This document shows, piece by piece, positions 10,317 to 22,278 of a stretch of 64,000 bases of DNA (position 1 is the stretch's first letter; each line of letters opens with the position of its first letter). Both the position numbers and the translations under genes were made by a program. Below the pieces are notes generated by a model, which saw nothing but the letters and a program-made list of their open reading frames with translations, made no database searches and was not told where the DNA came from. This stretch comes from Trogon surrucura (taxonomy: Eukaryota; Chordata; Aves; Trogoniformes; Trogonidae), in contig CM036658.1 of the NCBI GenBank assembly GCA_020746105.1, positions 32,265,099 to 32,329,098 of the forward strand, in the 5' to 3' direction.

Positions 10317-13300
10317 AGTTTCTGAGCATTTGCTTCAAGCCAGGGAAAATCCTACAGTAATTTTCATATGACAGAGAATCCTTGAAGCTCAACCTCTTGA
10401 ACTTGAAATGCATGAGAAAGATGGTAAAGAAGGTATGTAAAAAAGAATACATATGTTTTGTAATTTTTGCTATTGGTATTCCCCACAATAAACTCTGTAC
10501 TAATGGCCTACACTTATCAGAACTCGTTTTTTGTGCATTTCTTCTGTGCCAACATGAAGACGGAACACAGCTGAAATAACGTAGTTGGAAACAGTAGCTG
10601 GAAAGCATTTTCAATTTTTTGAATCTCATAACTTGGCAGACACAAAGATTAAGGACTGTATGATACTAATGAATTTGCAGTGATATTAAAAAAATAATGC
10701 TTTTGCTATTTTTCTTCCAATTCTCTTACAAAAACAGGTGGCTATCTTAGAGCCAAATAACTAATGTACAATTTCAGATCCTAACAGAGACAAGGCATCA
10801 GTAATTTTTTTTGTTACCACTGTCTAGCTAGGTGTGATATACATCACAGCTTGACCTTACCTACCAACATCATGGTCAAAAATTCCATTTCCATTAAGAT
10901 TTGACAGAAAGCTAGCTAATGCATCCAGATATCTAATGGTAAAAAAAAAAAAAATAAAAAAAAATTGCTTTTTGACAGTGGAGACACAGAATAGTAAAAC
11001 AGATGGGGTTAGCTGTCTGAGTGAACAGGATTTGGTTCCGTATGGCTCTCAACCAGAGAAGCCATAAGCAGAATGGAGCAAAATAGCAGGAGGTAGATGA
11101 AAAATATGAGGGGGACATTTGGAACAGAAAGAATCAGTTTTAGTAAAAAAGGTTTATATGTTAATACTAATTTTTGAATATTTTCTGACAGCAGATGCAT
11201 CTCTCTGAAGATCTGTTTTCTCTACTGCAACAACAGATGTATATAATTGTACCCTAAGAAAATGGCACTGGCTACCATCAATTCCATATGCTTTTTGTTT
11301 TCAGGTAAAAAAAAAAAAAAAGCAGTTATGTTCTAACCATTCTGCCAACGTAGTTCATTTACAATGTCAAGCTGTTTCTTTTTAATCTAAAAGTTATAAC
11401 CTGAAATGTTACCTGATTTAAATTTCAAATTCACAGGTCACTATAAACTTTTATAGTGGTGAACAGATGTTCATGTGAGCTTTACTTAGCTGTGGAACAC
11501 CTTAAAAGAAAAACATGTCAATGGAATGTCGAAATTAAATCTCCATCGGAAATGCCAGGGGGCTAAGTTTTTCTAAAATACTAAAGTTTGCTATTAGTTT
11601 TGCTGTAACCCCTTGTTCTTTGTTCCCCTGGTTTTACATGAACCACAGATTACTACTGATTGCTTTAGGAATTTTTATTCACTCAGAAGGATAATTTCAA
11701 GATTCAGAGGTAAAGTAAAATAGCAACACGTACATGGCTTCACTTATGCTATGTGTTTCTGCCCATCTGCTTAGACAATGTCTTGCTCAAAAGTAAAAAG
11801 ACTCGTACGTGTTAAGATGTCATGCTACCATATTTGTACTTGATTAAATGTCTCATGACAGTTAGCAATGATCATAGCAATTCAGAAAAAGGAAGAAGAA
11901 ATTGTCGGTATTGCGTTTTTCAGGAGTACAAGCAGCTGTTTCCATAGATTGTCAAATGAGGAGAAAAAAATAAGAAAGTGTAAGAAAATTTATCAAAAAA
12001 TTAGCTGTAACTTTGTAATTTAAAAATAAAACCATTCCCTACATATATTTGTGTTCAAATTCTTACCTCAAGATTTCTATATTCCTAAGTAACTCCATAA
12101 ATGACTCAGGATTTGCAGTGGTGAGTAGCAGATCAAAATCAGATCAACAGAGTTTGCTTCATCCACTTACCTACAGGTACCACAAGTCTCAAAGCTATTA
12201 ATAATTTCACAGCTTGACCTGAAGTATTAAGATGAGTTCTTATATCTCACTGAAACATATGTAGACTCAGAATGACAATTCATGTCAAAGTCACTGTGTA
12301 CATTCTATCAGGTCATAAAACCAGTCTCATCAATGTTTTTGAATGCTGAGAATGACTTGGAGACACAGAATTTAAGGACGAAACCCTGTCCCTGAAACAG
12401 CCTTGAGGACAGATTCACTACTCCCTCCTCCATGCCACAGTCTGCTATAAAGGATAACAGGCTGATACAGAAGCCATCAGCATTATCAGTACTCTCCTGC
12501 CCTTGTCCTTTCGTATAGGGCAGGAAAACAGGAGGAGGAATGTAGAGGGTGTTGTGAAGGAATGACAATAGGAACAGAGAGAGTTCTTCCCAGGCCTAGT
12601 GATGTACGTGTACAGTGCAGAGCTGCCTGAATGTAGCACTCTCACTCCATCTGGAAGGTTTCCGAGGACGAGCTTGAACTTTGTTTGGAACAAGAATATT
12701 CCAGCATATGAAGCATCTTCACAATGCTCTCTTCCTAATGGATAACATTCAAGTATTTCCGAGTGAACATTCCTTTTGAATTCTGCTCGCTCCAAATCAA
12801 CATGTGCATTTGGGTGGCCACAGCCAGATGAAGGTCACTGGTCATAGAAGGCCTGCTCATGTTCCCATTTCAGTGTAAGCAGACTTCAGGCTCTAATTTA
12901 GCAGAAACTATGAAGCCAGCTCATGGAGCCTTCTCTGGCTCACAGCTGTTACATTTATGTTACGGATAAAACCAGTTATTTCTTATCTTTACTTATTTTT
13001 ATGTGTTTTTATAAGGTTGTAAACCTTCTTATTTTCATATCCTGAAGTTTTCTTAATTTTACTCTTGGAATAAACACAGTATTCCACTATTCTTATTATG
13101 AGAAACTGCATTGTCATCACTTCATCATTTTGTCTCACTGAAGCTTGCTTCCTTGTATACTGTTTTTCATCCTACTGAGTTTGCATGCAAATCAAATTCA
13201 AAATGTAATGTGATTCTAGGTGTATTAACCATAAGTACATTGCTTTTAAGACACTATGAGGGATTGGAAGAAACAGTGCCTAAGGATGTCAGTGATTGGG

Positions 13301-13477
13301 CATGACTAGCTACTGTGCTGACGTCTCGTGTTCTGGATCATCCCTTAGATCTTATTTACCACTCAACCACAACGAACGCTTTTGCCACTGAGAGGAGAGG
13401 ATGGTGAGGGCAATAACAACCCCAGTGGAAAGGAGATAGGCTGGCTTCTGCAAGTGACATTGGTTAAGAGTGTTACT
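10317..13477. other. Unassigned 3.2 kb, no gene seen
   Basis: AT-rich sequence with A-runs at 10941-10964 and near 11305-11320. No recognisable transposon and no open frame longer than about 116 codons. The minus-strand frame at 12445-12795 has no family signature. I see no splice-bounded exon that I can support. Confidence 0.5.
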
Positions 13478-14145
13478 CTCTCCGGGGGGAAGGTCTTGGT
13501 GAATGAAAAACTGAATAAGAGCAAGCAACGTGCGTTTGCAGCCTAGAAAGTCAATTGCATCCTGAGCTGCTAAATAAGAAGAGTGGCTAGCAGATCAAGG
13601 TAAGTGATTCTAACCCTCTACTCTGCTCTCATGTGTCCTCATCTGTGTGTATACAGTACAGTCTCTAACTCCGGAGCTCCCAAAACAACATGGACCTGTT
13701 GGAGCGAGTCCAGAGGAGGGCCATGAAGATGATCAGAGAACATGACCACCTTCCCTATAAGGACCTGCTGAGAGAGTTGGGACTGTTCAACATGGAGAAG
13801 GCACTGGAGAGACTTTATAGCAGCCTTTCAGCACCTAAACAGGGCCTACAGGAAGGAAGGGGAGGCTCTTCATCAGGCAGCATAGTGTTAGGACAAAGGA
13901 TAACAGTTTCAACCTGAAAGAGAGTAGTATTAGGAAGAAATTCTTTTCTGCGAGGATGGTGAGACACTGGAAGAAGCTGCCCAGAAAAGGTGTGGGTGTC
14001 CCTCCCAGAAGTCTTCAAGGCCAGGTTGGATGGTGCTTTGAGCAAACTGATCTAGTGGAAGGTGTCCCTGGCCATGACAGGGGACTTAGAACTAGATGAT
14101 CTTTAAGGTTTCTTCCAACCTTACTCATTCTACGATTCTATTATT
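13478..14145 (+). mobile_element. CR1-F: sense CR1 fragment
   Basis: Begins near 13478 with an eroded block for GVLVDEKL-type sequence, followed by the block for QCA.AA.KAN.ILGC and a clear C-terminal block. The 76-codon open stretch 13690-13917 reads MDLLERVQRRAMKMIREHDH then LPYKDLLRELGLFNMEK. It ends with the LPEVFKARLDGALSKLI-type C-terminus, the 3' UTR (tagaactagatgatctttaagg) and a decayed tail (cattctacgattctattatt). The EVFKARLDGAL ending groups it with CR1-H and CR1-I. Frameshifted and non-functional. Confidence 0.9.
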
Positions 14146-14683
14146 AAGACACCCTGACAGTTTTCATCATATGATAACTGTTAATTAAAATCATTGCAGA
14201 GTAATTTCACAGGCAAACGAGTTAGCGAGGCCTGTTGACAGAATCTGAGGAGCTGTAGCAATGGTTGTAGCACCACTGACCGTCAAAGATTTTATTCTAA
14301 TTTCAGGCCTTGATTCCATTAGGAACTTGCTTTTTCTATGGAGACACAAAGAGGAAACAAAGCTACATGATTCAGGTATGTGTATCATGTTGTTTAGCTA
14401 TCTTAGTCTTTATCATCACTTCATTATTCTTTGTATATAGCTCTTTTAATTCCTTCCTTTTTGCTTCTGATTACCTGATCCCTTTTCTTCTCCTTCCTCA
14501 AGTCTCTTTGGTCCATCAACCTTTTTTTCCTAAATCAGCAATACTCCAAACAAATGTATGATACACAGAGTAGAGCTCAATATTTCAAAATCTTTGGTAT
14601 TTGAGCACACAACTTTTCTCCTAAGCTTCAGTGAGACACAGCAAATTGCAACTTTTTTTTTTTTGAAGTCCTGAATCATGTGA
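14146..14683. other. Unassigned spacer between CR1-F and CR1-G
   Basis: About 540 bp of ordinary sequence with a T-run near 14653-14664. No feature is seen. Confidence 0.45.
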
Positions 14684-16223
14684 TCATAGAATCATAGAAA
14701 CAAAAAATCATAGACGCAGCATAGAATCATGGAATCATAGAATATCAGGGTTTGGAAGGGACGTCTAGAGATCTAGTCCAACCCACCAGCCAGAGCAGGA
14801 TCCCCTAGGGCAGCCACACAGGAACACATTCAGGCGGGTTTTGAAAATCTCCAGAGAAGGAGACTCCACGACCTCTCTGGGCAGCCTGTTCCAGGGCTCT
14901 GTCACCCTCACAGTAAAGAAATTTCTCCTCATGTTAAGGTGGAACTTCCTACGTTCTAGCTTATACCCATTCTTCCTTGTTCTATTACTGGGCACCACTG
15001 AGAAGAGATTGCCTCCTTCCTTTTGACACCCACCCCTCAAATATTTATATATGTTAATAAGACCCCCTTTCAGTTGTCTCCTGTCAAGCCTAAACAGCCC
15101 CAATTCCCTCAGGCTCTCTTCATATGAGGGATGTTCAAGTTCCTTGGTCATACTCATAACTCTCATTGGACTCTCTCCAGTAGATCCCTGTCTCTCTTGA
15201 GCTGGGAAACCCAAAACTGGACACAGTATTCCAGGTGTGGTCTCACCAGGGCAGAGGTGAGGGGAAGGAGGACCTCCCTAGACTTGCTGGACACACTTTT
15301 CTGAATGCACCCCAGGATCCAATTGGCCTTCTTGGCCACAAGGGCACGTTGCTGTCCCACGGACAACTTACTGCCCACTAGGACTCCAAGGTCTTTCTCC
15401 ATGGGGCTGCTTTCCAACAGGACATTCCCTAATCTGTCCTGGTGCCTGGTGTTAGTCCTGCCCAGATGCAGGACTCTACACATGTCCTTATTGAACTTCA
15501 TGAGGTTCACCTTCTTCCAGCTCTTTAGCCTGTCCAGATCTTGCTGGATAGCAACACAGCCCTCTGGTGTATCAGTCACCTCTCCCAGTTTCATACTGTC
15601 AGCGAACTTGCTGAGGGTGCACTCTATCCTCTCATCTAGATTGTTGATGAAGATATTGAATAAAACCGGACCCAGCGCTGATCCCTGGGGAACACCACTA
15701 GCCACAGGCCTCCAACTTGACTTTGTGCCACTGATCGCAACACTCTGAACTCTGCTGCTGAGCCAGTTCACGATCCACCTCACGGTCCAATCACCTATCC
15801 TATGTTTCTTGAGTTTTCCTACGAGGATATTATGGGGGACAGTATCAAAAGCCTTACTGAAGTCAAGGTATATGACATCCACTACTCTCCCTTCATCAGC
15901 ACATTTGGTCATGCCTTCATAGAAGGATATCAGATTAGTCAGGCAAGATTTCCCCTTGGTAAATTCATGCTGGCTATTCCTGATAACCTTCTTTTCTTCC
16001 AGTTGAGTAGAAATGGCCTTCAGAATGAGCCACTCCATCATCTTCCCAGGGATGGAGGTAAGGCTGACTGCCCTGTAGTTGCCTGGGTCTATCTTCTTGC
16101 GCTTTTTGAAGACTGGAGTGATATAGGCTTTTTTCCAGTCCTTAAACACCTCTCCCGTTCCCCATGATTTTTCAAAGATGATGGAGAGTGGCTCAGCCAA
16201 AACAATGGCTAACTCTCTCAGCT
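14684..16223 (-). mobile_element. CR1-G: long CR1 3' copy, antisense
   Basis: About 1.54 kb. The reversed tail at 14684-14748 is an imperfect octamer array (atcatagaatcatagaaac and so on). It continues through the 3' UTR (tatcagggtttggaagggacg) and ORF2 up to a 5' truncation at 16223. The 3' half of RT and the C-terminus are present. The truncation point touches the tail of CR1-H directly (16224), and CR1-G does not resume beyond CR1-H, so this is adjacency rather than nesting. Coding sequence is the second best preserved in the window after CR1-A. Confidence 0.93.
14765..16200 (-). pseudogene. CR1 ORF2 reverse transcriptase, one frameshift, FADD to FADS (CR1-G)
   Basis: Two open blocks: 16200-15163 (345 codons) and 15214-14765, separated by a single frame change near 15165-15215. 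The long block starts with EPLSIIFEKSWGTGEV and contains [34 protein letters not shown] (about residues 111-124) and ASGVPQGSALGPVLFNIFIN. The FADD box reads FADS (residues 199-202), losing the second catalytic Asp. The second block gives [20 protein letters not shown] and [20 protein letters not shown]. Even with the frame mended, the catalytic change would make it inactive by family knowledge. 5'-truncated: no endonuclease domain. Confidence 0.9.
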
Positions 16224-16372
16224 GATCATAGAATCATAGAATCATAGAATCAATCATAGAATAATAGAATCATAAGATCATAGAATCATAGAGTCATAGA
16301 ATCATAGCATCAATCATAGAATCATAAAATTCAATCATAGAATCATAGGATCATAGAATCATAGAATTCATT
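16224..16372. repeat. Expanded CR1 tail octamer array
   Basis: About 150 bp of imperfect tandem atcatagaat/atcatagaatca units, with interspersed aatcaatcat joins. This is the 3' tail of antisense CR1-H. CR1 tails usually carry two to four octamers, as at 9303 or 55583, so this one has been amplified, probably by slippage after insertion. Confidence 0.88.
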
Positions 16373-16999
16373 GAGTTGGAAGGGACACTTAAAGGTCATC
16401 TAGTCCAAGCCTCTGCAGTGAGCAGGGACATCTTTAACTAGATCAGGTTGCTCAGAGCCCCATCAAGCCTGACCTTGAATGTCTCCAGGGATGGAGCCTC
16501 CACCACCTCTCTGGGCAACCTGTGCCAGTGTTTCACCACACTCATAGTAAAGAACTTCTTCCTAATATCTAAACTAAGTCTATCCCACTCTAGTTTAAAA
16601 GCGTTGCCCTCCATGCTGTTGTTACACACCCTTGTAAACAGTCCCTCCCCAGCTTTCCTTTAGGCCCCCTTCAGGTGCTGGAAGGATGCAATAAGGTCTC
16701 CCCAGAGCCTTCTCCTCTCCAGACTGAATAATTCCAACTCTCTCTGCCTGTCCTCATAAAGTAAGTGCTCTAGCCCTTTGATCATTTTTGTGGCCCTCCT
16801 CTGGACCTGCTCCAACAAGTCTATGTCCTTGTGTTGAGGGCTTCAGAGGTGGATGTCTGACTCCAGGTCACCAGAGCAGAGCAGAGGGGCAGAACCACCT
16901 CTCTCGGCCTGCTGGCCACACTTCTTTGATGCAGCCCAGGATGCAATTGACCTTCTGGGCTGCAAGAGTGCATTGCTGACTCATGTCCAGCTTTTTGAA
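16224..16999 (-). mobile_element. CR1-H: CR1 fragment, antisense
   Basis: The body begins near 16373 (ttgagttggaagggacactt) after the expanded tail and reads through the 3' UTR into the C-terminus. The minus-strand frame 16629-16438 contains KKFFTMSVVKHWHRLPREVV then EAPSLETFKVRLDGALSNLI. Further 5' it covers the block for ERVQ, WSP-like and QCALAAQKVN-like sequence, ending near 16999 (gactcatgtccagctttttg). Frameshifted. The sequence type matches CR1-F and CR1-I. Confidence 0.9.
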
Positions 17000-19537
17000 T
17001 CCCTTTTCAATATTTGCTGACAAAAGCACAAACTCAGACCAATAGAACAGGTTTTCCTTTAAAAACTGGTGGCCTTGAACTCTGTCATCCCCATTGCCTC
17101 TTTATTTCTGCTTCTAGGACATACTGTAGAGAAGACCATATTTTCAATCAGTTGCTGAGAGCCATTCTGGGCTTTAGGTTAAAGGTCAGAAATTATCCCT
17201 CATTTACAAGAAATTACTTTCATTACTCCAGTAGACACCATTTTTGATGTCACTGAATAATGGCCCAGTGAAACTCCAGGTTGCCTGTATATAGTATGTT
17301 ACAGCTGGCATTTTTCATTAGGCTTATGGATTGCTCAGATGAGAAAGGCTGCCGTAAGCCTGTGTATACAACTAACCTAGCTGTATATTAACCAGTGAGC
17401 TGTAGCATAGGCTTCTCAAATATTGACTGTTCTGACCCATCTGCTCAAGGCACAAGTTTAGCTGTATCAGAGCCCTTGAGCATTAGAATACCTCTCTTTT
17501 CACTGGACCTCTTGAGGCAGAAGGATTTTAGCATATAGCCTTTGTCATCCTGCTTCCTCTTCCCTAACTGCCTTCCTGAAAACTTACAGGTCCCATTTCT
17601 AATTAGGATGAAGTGTTCTGTGGGAGACACACAGTTATATTTTCTAGCTGTAAGATAAATTTATTTCACAATATCCCTCAGACAAGAGTACCCGTGTTTT
17701 TCAGGGTGCCTGCTCTGGAAGGTGAGACTGTGCTGGAGCTCTCACCCACACAGCATACAAGTTGTAGCCTAGAGGAAAGAAGATGAATGAGGATGGTTAC
17801 CAGCCACTACTTCAGCTTCCCTTTCTGTGTTACTGTATGGCTTATGGCAGAACCGAAAAGCTCTGAGGGACCAGTCTCAGTTACAACAGTCTGCCAAGAG
17901 TGTCCTTTTTCATGTCTATGTTGAAGGTGGTTCAGACAGATCAAGTCAAATCATCTGTTGAAATCACAATTGTTTCCTAGCCTCCTAGCTACAGGTTGCC
18001 TCCAACAAGTCCTGTCCTGATTGCGTTTGTGTCTTTGGGGCCATGTTGCCCACATTGGGATCAGCAGGACACTCCTTCCCAACAAACCTCGAGCTTTCTT
18101 CATCTTAGACACAGAAGCCCTTGCCTGAGCTTAGACATCCCTGCCTTGCTTTCATGCTTCTCACACCCTTCTCCCAGTTGAGGGAGTGCTATTTCACAGT
18201 ACTGAAAGGATCTCACATTATTCTGTACCTGGTGCAGCACCACTCAGTTTCAAACACTGTAACATGGGCAAAGCAAAGTCACTCTGATGCCACTCCAAAG
18301 GGATCTACAGGCAGTGGTTCTGCAGTTCCCTCACATGTTGTCTTCACTGGAGGACTCTCTCAATCAGAAGTACTGCTTGCAGACTGCTTTTTTATATAGT
18401 TCTCATGCTTTTTCTCTGTGAAGATATTGAGCAAAGCATATAAACCCTTTTTTTTTTTTTCCCAACACATCGCTTGTAGAACTGCAGAGGAGCTAGGAAC
18501 ACCTAACATGTTAGTGGGAGGCTGAAACAAAATTCTTTACTCATGAAAGGCCTTAATCAACATGTCAGACGTGTCAGGACTTGAGTCTGTGTAGACTCCT
18601 TTCCACAATCATTCCCCATGTAAGGAGCAGTCCTTTTTCATGCAAATAGTCCCCAAAGCCTATTCGGTTTCCTGAATAAGTAATGTCATTCAGGATTGGC
18701 CCTGATTCCTCTAACAGAAATCATGGTTCCTATGCCCAGATAAAGTTCTAAAATTTTAATGAGAAAAAGGCACATTTTTCGAAATATCCTATGTCTGTTC
18801 TGTAAACATTTCAGCTATAAGGAAGGATGTAATTATACACGCCCATTGACAGCTAATAATCCGACTTCCAAAAAAAATGAAACTAAAACCAAAATTCCAT
18901 CAAAGTGTAAAACTGTTTATATATAAAAATAGAGTTCTGAAAATTGGTTAAAGTGAAAAAAATAGTCTAACTTCATTCGAGCACATGGGAGTGATTATAA
19001 ATCGGACATAAATCGTGAAAAAGAACCTGGAAATGTATTGAAAGGTAAATTCTGGCCATTTGCTGTGCAATAAAATAGACTGTTAACCAGATAATGGAAT
19101 CATAAAACACTGGCTGTATTTTTCTAGACATTTCCAGGAAATGTTTTATGAAACCATTTTGCTTTCTTAACCAAATTTTCAAATTTTGTATTTTTAATAC
19201 TTTATCTTTCAGGGCTCTAGGAAACAACTTGTGGCTTTCTTCCCCATGAAAGTTATCTCAGTGATTTAGACAGAATGGCTAATGCTAGTTAGGTAAAATG
19301 TGATGTAGTTTGCACAAGCTGCCCGGGTCAGGCCCGTAGAGATCACTGGGTTCAAGAGAAAAGGGGCTGATTTTTAATCTTAGCATAGCATTCACTCCTG
19401 ATCATACTGAAGATGAGGACTGTTTGCAGCCAACTTCAACACTACTTGTATTTTATTGAAAACTTAACTGTGTTTTGAACTAAAACTTTGAACTGAGTTT
19501 AAACTAAGTGATTATTTAGTTAATTGAAAATAGCAAC
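17000..19537. other. Unassigned 2.5 kb, no gene seen
   Basis: No transposon or domain is recognised. The plus-strand open frames at 17996-18181 and 18121-18399 are short and overlap in different frames, so I do not support them as genes. T-run at 18448-18460. Confidence 0.5.
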
Positions 19538-20288
19538 TGTCCTGGTTTGAAAACACCGGGATAAAAGCTCTCTGGGGCTGTCTGGCACAAAAGGAGAGGA
19601 GGGGTAGCCATGCCAATGGGGCAAAGAGGATGAGTCAGGTGAGCCAAATGGAAAAATCACAGTATTCTTTCCATGGTGCCCAGCATAAAAGGGCCCTTAA
19701 GAAGAGCTCTGAGGCCTTTCCTGTTTGCCAGGCTGTTTACCAGTGATTTACCAGGCTGATTACCAGTGGCTGTTTGTCACCTCTGCCTGCACTGCTGGTG
19801 TTCTTGCCTCCTGTTTTTATGCTGCAGACGAGCACCGTTCATCCGGACAGGTCACCTTCCCTTGCCTCCCCAAGTGGGAATGGCATGGCTGCTCAAAGCA
19901 TCCTTTTCTGGTGGTTGTTTTGGGGTTTTCCGGTCTATCATTGGCACTCTGGGCTCAGGTTCCCCCATCTCCCACTGAGTTCAGTCTGAGACTTTTCTGC
20001 TCAGGGCCTAGTTGTCATATACAAGGCACGGGTTCTGTATTAACATATTATATTGTGTCTTCAAATGTATTTGCATATTTGTGTCACATCTGTACATAGT
20101 TCAACATCTTCGTTGTTATTGCTAGTGTTATTTTCTTTTTCATTAAACTCTTTCAACTTTGGTTTTCTTCAAGCCCGAAACCTCTCTCCCTGGTTGTCCT
20201 ATTATCTTCCTCCAGGAGGGTGGTGAGGAGATTATTACACAGAGTGTCTGTTAGAGTTTAGTGGCTGGCTCAGCCTTAAACTTTGATA
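19538..20288 (+). mobile_element. Complete solo LTR of an avian ERV, sense
   Basis: Starts TGTCCTGGTTTGAAAACACC and ends AGCCTTAAACTTTGATA, the form of avian ERV LTR termini (TG...CA, last bases mutated). The flanks gcaac (19533-19537) and ccaac (20289-20293) match in 4 of 5 bases, fitting a 5-bp target-site duplication. Internal landmarks in plus orientation are a TATA-like gcataaaagg near 19683 and a cattaaactc poly(A)-signal-like site near 20143, followed by a U5-like region. About 751 bp. No retroviral coding sequence adjoins it, so it is a solo LTR. A 5-bp duplication would suit ERVL-type or gammaretrovirus-like groups less than ERVK (6 bp), but class assignment needs a library search. 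Confidence 0.75.
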
Positions 20289-20293
20289 CCAAC

Positions 20294-21577
20294 TTATTTA
20301 AACGTCCAGTTTAATAATGAAAAATAAATGCGTGGTTTACTTAAGTGCTAACCCTTGAAGAAATGTAGATCAATTCATTATTCTGCTGAAGAAATGTAGT
20401 TGTCACACCTTGACACTACAGCCTGCACACCTGGCACACTGAAGCAATGGACATTAAGATTGTGTATTTAAGGGTTACTGGACTCATTTCAGTCATTCAT
20501 GACTGGAACACACTCTCTTAGGTGTTTTATTATGCTTTCCACATAATGCATCTCCAAGCATTATGTGGATATTTTCAGCCTCCATAGGAGTTAATTGCAT
20601 GCAGGCACATGCACCAACTCACCCATTCAGCAAACAGCAGTTTAGAGTGAGGATGATTTGTTTTAGTGCAATCTGTGTTAATCTGCAGTAGCATTACCTG
20701 AAAGAAGGAATATAAACAAGAAGACTCTGCTTGTAATCAATTACCTTTTTTTTTTTTCCAAACTATAACAAAGAGTTTTGAACATCTATTTAAAAATCTC
20801 TAGAAAATAAAAGATATAGTATTTTGCCCAAGGAATACAGCTCAGATGTGTGATACCATCTTTAGATAAAATGCAAGAAATGTGCAAAGCTCTAGTCTGT
20901 AATAATGAAATTCTTGTTCTAATAAATTTACACTGTATGTTAGCTAAGCTTTTAACTTGTTTACAGTTCCCAAAAACAACCCGCAAAATTTCTCCAGGAT
21001 AAATTATTTCTTTAGATTGTTGTTTGTGTTCAGACTAATATGTTTTAATTATATTTTTCAGATATAAGGTTAGCTTTTAATTAATATTTTCTAAAATTAA
21101 ATACAGGGAAAAGTTCAAACTGCATAGTTCACAGTACTGAACTGGGAGGAAGAATTCAACTCTTTTGCAGTATCACAGCTTTAGCTTTTGGAATTTTTTT
21201 TAGGATCCAGAATCCATCCTATCAAAGGGTCATTATATTCTTGTGCTAAAACATATATTTGTAATTTAGATTATCTAATTTTAATCCTTACAGAGATTTA
21301 TAGTGAAGAACTGTGGTCCTGTAGAACAAAACATTAGTCAAGAGTAACAGTGAGTGACTGAGGTAAGTACATTATTTTATCAGTATCAGACCTTACTTTA
21401 TCACACATATTTTAACATTTATTTTCCTCATTTTCTCACACCATATAAAAACAATCTTCATGTCGTAGCTCCCTTTTCAAGCCAATGACAACTTTCTGAA
21501 GAAGATTAGAACACTTTGGCCACTTGAGACCAAGGAATCTTTCAGGACCCAACGTGAAACACGCTGCAATGAAAAAA
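20294..21577. other. Unassigned 1.3 kb, no gene seen
   Basis: AT-rich, no recognisable repeat beyond a T-run near 20747-20757. No gene supported. Confidence 0.45.
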
Positions 21578-22278
21578 AAAGCAGCCCTAAGGAGAAGGGC
21601 TTGGACATATCAGTCAATGAGAGGCTCAGTATAAGCTGGCAGTGTGCACCTGCAACCCAAAAAACAAACCATGTCTTGGGGTCCATCAAAAGGAGTGTGA
21701 CCAGCAGGTTGAGGGAAGTGATTCTCCCTCTCTGCTCTGCTCTGGTGAGGCCCCACCTGGAGTATTGCATCCAGTTCTGGAGTCCACAGCAAAAAAAGAC
21801 ATGGATCTGCTGGAGCAAGCCTAAAGGAGGATCACGAAGATGATCAGAAGGCTGGATCACTTCTGCTATGAGGACAGGCTGAGGGAGCTGGGGTTATTCA
21901 GTTTAGAAAAGAGAAGGCTCCGGGGTCACCTACCAGCAGTCTTCCAATACATGAAAGGGTCCTACAGGAAAGCTTGAGAAGGGCTTTCTGCAAGGGCCTG
22001 TAGTGATAGAACAAGGAGCAACGGCTTGAAACTGAACGAAGGTAGACTTAGATTAGATATTAGGAAGAAATTCTTCACAATGAGAATGGTGAAGCACTGC
22101 AACAGGTTGCCAAAGGAAGTTGTGGGTGCCCCATCTGTGGAGGTGTTCAAGGCCAGGTTGGATGAGGCTTTGTTCAACCTGGTCTAGTGGGAGAAAGGTA
22201 TCCCTACCCACAGCAGCGGGGTTGGAACTATACGATCTTCAGGGTTCCTTCAAACCTTAACCATTCTATGATCCTATG
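21578..22278 (+). mobile_element. CR1-I: sense CR1 fragment
   Basis: Begins near 21578 with an EKGLDISVNERL block. The frame 21601-21843 reads SISWQCAPATQKTNHVLGSI then [19 protein letters not shown] further frame gives the [20 protein letters not shown] block, and then a VKHCNRLPKEVVGAPSVEVF block ending near KARLDEALFNLV. The 3' UTR (gttggaactatacgatcttc) and tail (cattctatgatcctatgaaa) follow. At least two frame changes. Same sequence type as CR1-F and CR1-H. Confidence 0.92.

Noticed and set aside
16224..16372. CRISPR-like or satellite array
   Set aside because: Units are about 8-10 bp without spacers and continue into a CR1 3' UTR. It is an expanded CR1 tail.
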